Below are positions 43,941 to 51,364 of a stretch of DNA of 64,000 nucleotides, piece by piece. The stretch's first letter is position 1. Each line of letters opens with the position of its first letter. The stretch is from a candidate division KSB3 bacterium. GTDB lineage: Bacteria; Moduliflexota; Moduliflexia; Moduliflexales; Moduliflexaceae. The DNA lies in contig PDSJ01000031.1 in NCBI GenBank assembly GCA_002748425.1, positions 1 through 64,000 of the forward strand, given 5' to 3'. The position numbers and the translations under genes were made by a program. The notes beneath the pieces are model-generated. The model ran no database searches, was not told the DNA's origin, and was given only the letters and a program-made list of their open reading frames with translations.

Positions 43941-45239
43941 TTGTTTACGATTATTACATTTCTATTTGTCCTGAGTATTCTTGTATTTGTCCATGAGTTC
44001 GGCCATTTTATCGCAGCGAAAAAAGCGGGAGTCCGGGTTGAAACCTTTTCGATCGGTATGGGACCGAAGCTCTTGAAAAAAGTCGTCGGCGAGACTGAAT
44101 ATTGTCTCTCGGCAATCCCCCTCGGAGGCTATGTTAAAATGAAGGGCGAAAACCCGGACGAGGAAAGCACCGGTGATGCTGACGAGCTGATGGCGAAATC
44201 AATTCCAGCACGTTTCAGTATTTTCTTTGCCGGGCCGTTCATGAATGCGCTCTTGGCAGTTGTCCTCCTGTCCCTGGTGTATTTCATTGGTATTGAAGAA
44301 CCGAGATACCTTTACGATCCGCCGATTATCGGCTGGATTGAAGATGAATCTCCTGCTGATAAGATGGGCCTGCTGCCGGGAGACCTCATCCTGTCGGTCG
44401 GAGGCGTCAAGGTGCCGGTGTGGGAACAAACGCTTGTGATGATCGGAGCAGCAGGCGACAAGCTCACTGAAATCGAGTTTGAGCGGGAAGGCGAGAGGCG
44501 GACGATTGATATTAAGCCTGAGCTGATACGGGAAATCGGAGCAGGCTATATCGGGATACATCCGCGGATAGAAGCCGTTGTTGGAAAGCTGACTCCTGGA
44601 ATGCCGGCTGAAAAAGCAGGAATCCAGCCGGGCGATAAGATCATTCGGATCGATGATACCCCTATCATTCACTGGGATCAGATGGTGCAGTTCATCCAAA
44701 CGCTTTCCGAGCAGGAGATCGAGGTTGATGTGCTGCGGCGTGACAAAGAAATCACTATGAGCCTGAGCCCTCAAAGCCAGGGAGATCGTCTTCTTATAGG
44801 CATCCAGTTGCAGCAGCAGATGGTTCTGAGAAAGTATGGATGTGTGGAATCAGTCGTGAAAGGGACAAAACGCTGCTGGGAACTGACGACGATGACCTTC
44901 GATCTTTTGAGGCGGCTGCTCACCAGGCAAGCCTCGGCAAAGAGTATTGGGGGGCCGATTATGATCGCGCAGATGTCGGGTGCGGTCGCAAAACAGGGAC
45001 TTTCGGAACTGTTAAGTTTTATGGCCCTGATCAGCCTGAGTCTGGGAATTTTTAACCTCTTGCCCATTCCTGTGCTGGATGGCGGGCATATCTTTTTGCT
45101 CTTTGTCGAATTCATCAATCGTAAGCCGCTGAGCATGAAAAAACGAGAGCTGGCGCAGAAAATCGGTTTGTTTATCCTGATACCACTTTTTCTTTTCGTG
45201 TTTTATAATGATATTGTCCGTCTGGTAGGCAGTTGGTAG
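43941..45239 (+). CDS. rseP: RIP metalloprotease RseP (site-2 protease family)
   Basis: 432 residues from TTG 43941 (GAAGGAGAGG upstream); the frame continues upstream 19 codons but without sense. HEFGH in VFVHEFGHFIAAKKAG and LDGG in PVLDGGHIFLLFVE near the end are the zinc site. Two PDZ domains lie between (about residues 115-190 and 200-280; PADKMGLLPGD, PAEKAGIQPGDKI). It cleaves anti-sigma factors and remnant signal peptides in the inner membrane. It is placed after dxr, as in many bacteria. Confidence 0.94.
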   Translation: MFTIITFLFVLSILVFVHEFGHFIAAKKAGVRVETFSIGMGPKLLKKVVGETEYCLSAIPLGGYVKMKGENPDEESTGDADELMAKSIPARFSIFFAGPFMNALLAVVLLSLVYFIGIEEPRYLYDPPIIGWIEDESPADKMGLLPGDLILSVGGVKVPVWEQTLVMIGAAGDKLTEIEFEREGERRTIDIKPELIREIGAGYIGIHPRIEAVVGKLTPGMPAEKAGIQPGDKIIRIDDTPIIHWDQMVQFIQTLSEQEIEVDVLRRDKEITMSLSPQSQGDRLLIGIQLQQQMVLRKYGCVESVVKGTKRCWELTTMTFDLLRRLLTRQASAKSIGGPIMIAQMSGAVAKQGLSELLSFMALISLSLGIFNLLPIPVLDGGHIFLLFVEFINRKPLSMKKRELAQKIGLFILIPLFLFVFYNDIVRLVGSW

Positions 45240-45248
45240 TCATGACTT

Positions 45249-46325
45249 ATGAGACATCATACTCGTCAAATCCGTGTCGGGAAGATGGCTGTTGGTGGTG
45301 CTGCGCCGATTTCAGTGCAATCGATGACCAAAACCGATACCCGTGACGCTGCTGCGACTGTTTCCCAAATCATCGAGCTTCAGCGCGCGGGCTGTGAGAT
45401 CATTCGTTCCGCTGTTCCGGATATGCTGGCGGCTGAAACTTTGGGAGCGATCGTGCGCAGCATTGACATTCCCCTGATTGCGGATATTCATTTCGATTAT
45501 CGCCTGGCTCTGAAGGCGATCGAGCAAGGAGTCGATGCCATTCGCTTCAATCCGGGGAATATCGGGTCTGAGGAGAAAGTCAAGGCACTCGTTGAGGCTG
45601 CTGGCGCAAAGAATATTTCGATTCGCATCGGGGTCAACGCCGGCTCTTTGGAGAAATCCCTGCTGAGAAAATATGGTTCGCCAACGGCTGAAGCGATGGT
45701 GGCAAGTGCACTGCATCACATTGAGCTGCTGGAAAAATTCGGCTTTCAGCAGATAAAAATCTCCTTAAAAGCTTCTGACGTTCCACGCACAGTTGAGGCG
45801 TACCGTCTGCTGGCCCGGAAAGTCGACTATCCTCTCCACATTGGCATCACCGAAGCCGGGCCCCTGAAGACCGGAACGATCAAGTCGGCTGTAGGGCTGG
45901 GAATCCTCCTCTCTGAGGGAATCGGCGATACTTTGCGAGTTTCTTTGACCGGCAGTCCGATCGAGGAAGTCTATGTTGGCTATGAAATCTTGAAAGCGCT
46001 GGGACTTCGACAACGAGGTCCAATCGTGACGTCGTGCCCTGGCTGTGGACGCAGCGAAGTAGATCTTATGACGCTGGCCAGTCAGGTCGAGCAGCGGCTG
46101 GCGCATCTGCATTATCCTCTGCATGTTGCGGTGATGGGCTGTGTGGTCAACGGGCCAGGAGAGGCCAGGGAGGCTGACCTCGGTGTTGCCGGAGGAAAAG
46201 GCGTGGGCGTGGTACTCAGGCAGGGCGAGGTTCTCGGCAAATTTCCGGAAGCGGATTTGCTCGATGTGCTGTGCCGTGAGGCTGAACGTCTGGCAGAGGA
46301 TCTTCAGCGGAAAAGCACGTCATGA
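45249..46325 (+). CDS. ispG: 4-hydroxy-3-methylbut-2-en-1-yl diphosphate synthase
   Basis: 358 residues. RHHTRQIRVGKMAVGG opens the TIM-barrel domain, with PISVQSMTKTDTRD and LIADIHFDYRLALKA. The iron-sulfur ligands are in VTSCPGCGRSEVD and GCVVNGPGEAREADLGV. IspG reduces MEcPP to HMBPP in the MEP pathway. It overlaps the DUF502 gene by 4 bases (ATGA), so cotranscription is likely. Confidence 0.96.
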   Translation: MRHHTRQIRVGKMAVGGAAPISVQSMTKTDTRDAAATVSQIIELQRAGCEIIRSAVPDMLAAETLGAIVRSIDIPLIADIHFDYRLALKAIEQGVDAIRFNPGNIGSEEKVKALVEAAGAKNISIRIGVNAGSLEKSLLRKYGSPTAEAMVASALHHIELLEKFGFQQIKISLKASDVPRTVEAYRLLARKVDYPLHIGITEAGPLKTGTIKSAVGLGILLSEGIGDTLRVSLTGSPIEEVYVGYEILKALGLRQRGPIVTSCPGCGRSEVDLMTLASQVEQRLAHLHYPLHVAVMGCVVNGPGEAREADLGVAGGKGVGVVLRQGEVLGKFPEADLLDVLCREAERLAEDLQRKSTS

Positions 46326-47002
46326 TTCACCGTCTTCGAAAAAAAATTCAACGAATTTTCCTGGCCGGTCTCCTGGTGACGGTGCCGACGATGCTCATCT
46401 TCTTTCTTCTGAAGTTTCTGGTGGGCTATATCGATCGTGTCAGTACTCCTCTTGTCAAGCGCTTGTTCCATATAGAGCTTCCCGGAATTGGTGTGGCTGT
46501 GACCCTGTTTCTGGTTCTGACGATCGGAGTGGTCGGGACAAATATCCTCGGACGGCAGCTTGTTCGCCTGGGAGACCGCGCACTATCCGCAATTCCGCTT
46601 GTGCGCAGCATCTATTCTTCGGTGAAACAGCTTATTGAAACCGCCTTTGTATCAACGGAAAAACCGTTTCAGCAGGTCGTACTGGTTCCTTATCCCCGTG
46701 ACGGGGTCTATGCGATCGGTCTGATTACGCGTGAGGTCCCGAATTATATTCAGTCCGTTCCTTTGGTCCCTGCCAGCCTGATACAAGAAGAGCAGGCCGG
46801 GGACGAAGTCAGCAGCGTGTTTATTCCCACGACCCCTAACTTTACCTCCGGATTGATGGTGATGTTTCCGAAACGCGATATTATTTCCCTGTCTATGAGC
46901 GTGGAAGACGGCTTTAAATACCTGATGAGCGGTGGCATTTTGACTCCTGAAAGACAAACCGTTCTTGAGGGGCAGGAGGAATGGGAACTCTTTTTATATT
47001 AG
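46322..47002 (+). CDS. DUF502 family membrane protein
   Basis: 226 residues. Two N-terminal membrane segments (FLAGLLVTVPTMLIFFLLKF and IGVAVTLFLVLTIGVVGTNI), then IPLVRSIYSSVKQLIETAF, VVLVPYPRDGVYAIGLITRE and VFIPTTPNFTSGLMVMFPK are the DUF502 pattern. The function of the family is not known; plant relatives (LIKE COV) affect membrane or vascular patterning. It is coupled to ispG by overlap and is probably the end of the cdsA operon. Confidence 0.9.
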   Translation: MIHRLRKKIQRIFLAGLLVTVPTMLIFFLLKFLVGYIDRVSTPLVKRLFHIELPGIGVAVTLFLVLTIGVVGTNILGRQLVRLGDRALSAIPLVRSIYSSVKQLIETAFVSTEKPFQQVVLVPYPRDGVYAIGLITREVPNYIQSVPLVPASLIQEEQAGDEVSSVFIPTTPNFTSGLMVMFPKRDIISLSMSVEDGFKYLMSGGILTPERQTVLEGQEEWELFLY

Positions 47003-47401
47003 CTTCTCTGTGAAGAAAAGTGTTTGTTATGTATATGTTGAGGCTGTAGAAAAAGTATAACTCGCTTGAAATGACAGGATACATCTGGTATAAGGTGTCC
47101 ACATGATCCAAATTGACCGGTTAAGCTTTTCCACGAGTCCTCTACTGCCCCAGATTTAAGCCAACAAATCCTTCTCAAGGTCTCTTTCTGCCAGCTTATC
47201 TCAATCGTCAGCTCCAGGAAGGCCCCTTTGAATGTGCGATTCCTCAGATTCGTTGGTATGCTGCCTGCGTTCAGCGTTGACGCTCAAAGACGCTGAACTG
47301 TGGACACAAAGACGAACGGTTTTTCTTGACAATTCTTCAGGCGTTTTTTAGAAAGTGCCAGAGTTGTACTCTGCTTATCAGCGACACAGGCACTTGATCT
47401 T
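47003..47401. other. Gap before the Bat operon
   Basis: 399 bp without a convincing gene. GTTCAGCGT (47269-47277) pairs exactly with ACGCTGAAC (47290-47298), while the competing hairpin AGCGT-TG-ACGCT (47273-47284) uses the same bases. This may be the terminator of the ispG-DUF502 transcript or a switch. A promoter lies at 47326-47354. Confidence 0.5.
47326..47354 (+). promoter_or_regulatory. Candidate promoter of the Bat operon
   Basis: TTGACA (47326-47331), 17 bases, TAGAAA (47349-47354). The -35 is perfect and the -10 moderate. It lies about 50 bases before the batA ATG, in a position free of other genes. Confidence 0.45.
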
Positions 47402-48391
47402 ATGAGATTTGCAAACATCCTCTTTTTACTACTTTTAGTTGTCATCCCTTTTCTCATCAGACATTTTCGCGATCCTTCCGCCCGGAAGCAGGGGAGCCTC
47501 AGATTCTCGAATGTTTCACGCCTCAAAGAAGCGCTGCCTTCCGGCCTGATCGGGGTCTATCGTTTTCTCCCCATTCTCCGCATCCTGATCGTCGTTCTTC
47601 TGATTCTTGGGCTGGCGCGTCCACAGACGAATAAGGGCGATGAGTCGATCGAGACGGAAGGGATTGACATCATTCTCACTCTGGATGTTTCCGGCAGTAT
47701 GCAGGCGGAAGATTTTCAGCCAAATCGCCTGGAAGCCGCCAAAAAAGTGGCAGCGGACTTTATCCGGGGACGGAAAAACGATCGAATCGGCCTGGTGGTT
47801 TTTGCAGGACACAGCGCAACGCAGGCCCCGCTGACTGTGGATTATGATGTCCTGCTTTCGCTCCTTGAGAAGGTGCATATCGGGATGTTACAGGAAGACG
47901 GTACGGCGATCGGCATGGCGATTGCCAACAGCGTGAACCGTCTGAGAAACAGCACAGCTACAAGCAAGGTGATCGTTGTCCTGACTGATGGCGTGAACAA
48001 TAAAGGCGAGATTGATCCTTTGACTGCTGCAAATCTGGCGACATCAATGCAGCAGCGGATTTATACGATCGGAGCTGGTTCTCAGGGTGAGGCCTATGTG
48101 ACGGTCGTTCATCCCTTGCTCGGGAAGCAGCGCCAGCGCATCCGGGCCGAGCTCGATGAGAGCACATTGCGCAAAGTCGCAGAAATGACTGATGGAAAAT
48201 ATTTCCGGGCCACTGATGAGAAAAGCCTGGCAAGTATTTATGAGGAGATCGAACAGCTGGAGAAAAGTAAAATCGACGTGAAGCAGTATAAGGACTACGT
48301 CGAGTTGTTCCCATATCTTGTGTATGCCGCTCTCGGATTGCTCTGTGTTGAAATACTGCTGAACACGACCCGTTTCCGTCGAGTGCCCTGA
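47402..48391 (+). CDS. batA: BatA-like von Willebrand factor A membrane protein
   Basis: 329 residues. An N-terminal membrane segment (ILFLLLLVVIPFLI), a second near residue 58-78 (LPILRILIVVLLILGLARPQ), a VWA domain with the metal site DVSGSM (~residues 97-102) and LTDGVNNKGEIDPLTAA, and a C-terminal membrane segment. Bat proteins form an envelope complex linked to aerotolerance and stress resistance in Bacteroides and spirochaetes. The MoxR ATPase and DUF58 genes that usually start the operon are missing from this window. Confidence 0.9.
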   Translation: MRFANILFLLLLVVIPFLIRHFRDPSARKQGSLRFSNVSRLKEALPSGLIGVYRFLPILRILIVVLLILGLARPQTNKGDESIETEGIDIILTLDVSGSMQAEDFQPNRLEAAKKVAADFIRGRKNDRIGLVVFAGHSATQAPLTVDYDVLLSLLEKVHIGMLQEDGTAIGMAIANSVNRLRNSTATSKVIVVLTDGVNNKGEIDPLTAANLATSMQQRIYTIGAGSQGEAYVTVVHPLLGKQRQRIRAELDESTLRKVAEMTDGKYFRATDEKSLASIYEEIEQLEKSKIDVKQYKDYVELFPYLVYAALGLLCVEILLNTTRFRRVP

Positions 48392-48446
48392 TACATCATT
48401 TTCAGGAGCGCTGAAGTCACGCTTTGGCGCTCCTCACGTTGTCTAT

Positions 48447-49478
48447 ATGCGTTTTGCCTATCCTGAATTATTACACATATTATGGCTGACGCCGATCTTT
48501 GTGCTGCTTTATCTTCGCGCTGCCAGAGCACGGCAGCGAAGCCTCGATCGATTCGGCGAAGAGCATCTAATCCGTAAACTGTCACAAACAGTCAGCCGAC
48601 GGCGACAAAAATTGAAAATTGCCTTGTTGCTGCTGGTTTTTGTTTTCCTGGGACTTGCGCTTGCCCGACCGCAGATCGGAACACATGCGGTGCCAGTGCA
48701 GGCCGAGGGCATTGATCTGATCTTTGCCCTAGACAGCTCTCTGAGTATGCTGGCCGAAGACATCAAGCCGAATCGTCTGAAACGCGCCAAGCATGAAATT
48801 TCAGCACTGCTGGATCGCTTACGTGGCGACCGGGTGGGGATCGTGATTTTTGCCGGAAGCAGTTTCGTGCAGTGTCCGTTAACCTTTGACTACAGCGCCG
48901 TCAAACTCTTCCTGGAAGCTGTTGACACCAACAGCATTTCAGTGCCTGGTACAGCCCTTGAACGTGCGATCGAGACCTCGATCCAGGCTTTTGAGAACAG
49001 TCCGCCGGAAAGCTCCAAAGTGATCGTGCTGCTGACTGACGGTGAAGGGCATGAAGGCGATCCGATTGAAATGGCCGAAGAAGCCGGAAAACTCGGCATA
49101 AACATTTATACTGTTGGCATCGGCTCGGAAAAAGGAGAACTGATTCCTTTACGCGACGCTGAAGGCAAGCTGTCCGGCTATAAAAAAGATCGTGAGGGAA
49201 ACGTGGTAAAGACCAGTCTGGACCAGTTTACGCTGGAAAAAATTGCAGTCCTGACGGATGGACAATACTATCATGTCGCGTCAGGAGGAATTGGGCTGGA
49301 ACAAATTTATCAGGATATCTCCACGATGGAAACCACGTTACAGGATACGCGCCTGGTCATGCATTATGAAGAGCAATATCAATACGCACTGGGCGCTGCG
49401 TTGCTGTTACTGCTGATCGAAAGCCTGCTCAGTGAACGGAAAACGGTCAGAACCGTCTGGACCGGTCGATTTAAATAA
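48447..49478 (+). CDS. batB: BatB-like von Willebrand factor A membrane protein
   Basis: 343 residues with the same architecture as the preceding BatA: N-terminal segments (ELLHILWLTPIFVLLYL, IALLLLVFVFLGLALARPQ), VWA site DSSLSM in ALDSSLSMLAEDIKPNRLKR, and LLTDGEGHEGDPIEMAEEAG, then a C-terminal segment (YALGAALLLLLIESLL). The two proteins look like tandem duplicates, as usual for batA and batB. A role in an envelope-stress complex is inferred from the family. Confidence 0.9.
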   Translation: MRFAYPELLHILWLTPIFVLLYLRAARARQRSLDRFGEEHLIRKLSQTVSRRRQKLKIALLLLVFVFLGLALARPQIGTHAVPVQAEGIDLIFALDSSLSMLAEDIKPNRLKRAKHEISALLDRLRGDRVGIVIFAGSSFVQCPLTFDYSAVKLFLEAVDTNSISVPGTALERAIETSIQAFENSPPESSKVIVLLTDGEGHEGDPIEMAEEAGKLGINIYTVGIGSEKGELIPLRDAEGKLSGYKKDREGNVVKTSLDQFTLEKIAVLTDGQYYHVASGGIGLEQIYQDISTMETTLQDTRLVMHYEEQYQYALGAALLLLLIESLLSERKTVRTVWTGRFK

Positions 49479-49594
49479 CTTCACGTAAAGAGACGGGAGT
49501 GTCACAGAACGATACAGTCTGCTGAAAATTTTTCGATGCAGAAGAAGTGCAAGAACTTCAACAACGATACCAATAATATTACAAAGAGGATGCT

Positions 49595-50032
49595 ATGTTC
49601 AAGAAGATTGACTGGAAAGCCCTGTTGCTTGGGGCCGTTGTAAAATTTGTCGCTGAAAATGTTCTGAATGCATTGCTGTTTGTAATTTTTGGAACATATA
49701 TGCACCTTGTTCTTGGAGCTTCTCCCTGGTGGATCTTTGAACGGTTTCAAGATTCCCCTGTTGGTCTGTTAAGCAGTACTTTTGCGACATTAGTGGCCTA
49801 TTGGCTGCTTGGCTTTGTAGCCGGCCATGTTGCGAAGCGATCCCCATTCTCCACGGTTGGAGTGTATCTTGTCATTGAAGTATTCTTCAGCTTGCTTAGT
49901 TTAGGATTGAACATTCCTCACAGTGCTAGAATCGATTTCTGGGAATCGCTCATTCTGTTGTTTTGTGTCATTGTTGCGTATGTCGGAGTGTTGTCGAATG
50001 AACGGATCGTCAAAGATCATGCGAGATTTTGA
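49595..50032 (+). CDS. Small membrane protein inserted in the Bat operon
   Basis: 145 residues, four predicted membrane segments (WKALLLGAVVKFVAENVLNA, LLSSTFATLVAYWLLGFVAG, VYLVIEVFFSLLSLGL, LILLFCVIVAYVGVL). No family is recognised. AAGAGGATGCT gives a ribosome-binding site for ATG 49595. It lies between batB and the next membrane gene, whose probable start overlaps its end. Such genes are not part of described Bat operons. Confidence 0.7.
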   Translation: MFKKIDWKALLLGAVVKFVAENVLNALLFVIFGTYMHLVLGASPWWIFERFQDSPVGLLSSTFATLVAYWLLGFVAGHVAKRSPFSTVGVYLVIEVFFSLLSLGLNIPHSARIDFWESLILLFCVIVAYVGVLSNERIVKDHARF

Positions 50033-50579
50033 TTTGACGCCGCGTAGATTGCCGGCGATCTCATACGCCCTGATCGGAACCGTGTGCGGCATAGCTATGG
50101 GAATCAAATTTGCCGATATTGATTTGCTTTTTCCATCGTGCTTGTTACATCATCGCGCGCTGTTGACGCATGGTTTCATTCTTCCCCTCTGCCTCAGCTG
50201 GATTGTGTGGAGAACACGACTTCAATTTTTACGAGGCGTGACGCTGGGGTTTTGTGTCACAAATACGGTCCATTTAAGTTTTGATCTGTTTCCGCAAGCG
50301 TGGCGGGGCTATGCGTTAATCCATCTGTTTTGGCTGAGTTTTCCCCCTTTGCTGTCGTGGATATGGATAGCAGGAAGTCTTGTTATCTGCTGGTATCTGT
50401 GGCGTATGTTCGTGCGGACATTATGGGAACTCTGCCTCTCTGCCGCAGGATTGCTTGCAGGATTTGTCGTTTATGCTCACGAAGGAATTCTTTCGCCTCT
50501 CATTGCAATGGCGCTGTCGGCTATGATTGCCTTCTTGTTTCCGCTTAATCATTCCCGATCAGGACGTAGAGAAATATGA
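49998..50579 (+). CDS. Polytopic membrane protein inserted in the Bat operon, with D/H motif
   Basis: 193 residues from ATG 49998, preceded by GGAG; it overlaps the end of the previous gene in another frame, and a second ATG at 50019 is possible. It has about six membrane segments. The pattern FADIDLLFP, HHRALLTHGF and VHLSFDLFP places Asp and His in an order like that of DUF457-type membrane-bound metal-dependent hydrolases; this is a weak resemblance. It overlaps the BatC-like gene by 4 bases, supporting a shared operon. Confidence 0.65.
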   Translation: MNGSSKIMRDFDLTPRRLPAISYALIGTVCGIAMGIKFADIDLLFPSCLLHHRALLTHGFILPLCLSWIVWRTRLQFLRGVTLGFCVTNTVHLSFDLFPQAWRGYALIHLFWLSFPPLLSWIWIAGSLVICWYLWRMFVRTLWELCLSAAGLLAGFVVYAHEGILSPLIAMALSAMIAFLFPLNHSRSGRREI

Positions 50580-51358
50580 GCGCTCAAAGATACACAGCAG
50601 GTGTTTTGATTCCCATCTTCTGCTTTGTCAGCGGCTTTAGCTGGAGTGATAACCTGGCCCGGAAAACTAAAAAAGGGAACGAACTGTTCGAGGCCGGACG
50701 TTATGACGAGGCGTTACAGGAATACACCGACGCTGATGTCAACAGCCAGGCGAACGATCCGCGTTTAGCAACATTGTATCAGAATATGGGTAATACCCTG
50801 GCAAAGCGAGGGAATTACGAACAGGCGGTCACGATGTACCACAAAGCGATGGAAGCTGCCGACAATGCCGCCCTGAAAGCTGATGCCTCCTATAATTCCG
50901 GCAACGCCTGGATGAAACAGCAGCAGTATCAACAAGCCTTGGACGCCTATACCCATGCGCTGAACCTGAATCCGAAACACGAGCAGGCTCAACAGAATAA
51001 AAAAATTGCCCAGAAACTGATCGTGCAGCAGCAACAAGAGCAGAACCAGCGTCAGCAGGAGGGGCAGCAGAACCAGGACCAGCAGAATCAACATCAGGAT
51101 GAGCAGGATAGGCAGAACGCGGACGAGCAAGACGAACAGCAGGAACAGGACCAGCAAGATGCAGAACAGCAGAACGCCGAAGAACAGCAGAACCTCGAAG
51201 AGCAGGAGGCTGCCGAGGCAGAGGAAGGTCCTGAAGACAAAGAACACCAACTTTCACAAGAAGAAGCCTTACGTATTCTGGACGCTCTGAAAGAAAAGGA
51301 ACAGTTAGAACAGCAGCACAAACAGGTCATGCCGCGTCCGGTTGAAAAAGATTGGTAG
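50576..51358 (+). CDS. batC: BatC-like TPR protein with Gln/Glu-rich tail
   Basis: 260 residues. A short N-terminal hydrophobic segment (GVLIPIFCFVSGFSW), two or three tetratricopeptide repeats (about residues 28-145; YQNMGNTLAKRGNYEQAVTM, NSGNAWMKQQQYQQALDAYT), then an extreme Gln/Glu/Asp tail from about 150 to 235. BatC proteins are TPR proteins; such tails vary among lineages. The tail is encoded by CAG/GAA-rich low-complexity DNA and may vary in length among strains. It starts within the stop of the preceding gene and precedes the BatD-BatE fusion by 6 bp. Confidence 0.85.
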   Translation: MSAQRYTAGVLIPIFCFVSGFSWSDNLARKTKKGNELFEAGRYDEALQEYTDADVNSQANDPRLATLYQNMGNTLAKRGNYEQAVTMYHKAMEAADNAALKADASYNSGNAWMKQQQYQQALDAYTHALNLNPKHEQAQQNKKIAQKLIVQQQQEQNQRQQEGQQNQDQQNQHQDEQDRQNADEQDEQQEQDQQDAEQQNAEEQQNLEEQEAAEAEEGPEDKEHQLSQEEALRILDALKEKEQLEQQHKQVMPRPVEKDW

Positions 51359-51364
51359 GGACGT

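Noticed and set aside
50765..51250. 161-residue Leu/Val-rich frame opposite the BatC tail
   Set aside because: It is the reverse complement of CAG/GAA-rich low-complexity DNA; hydrophobicity is an artefact.
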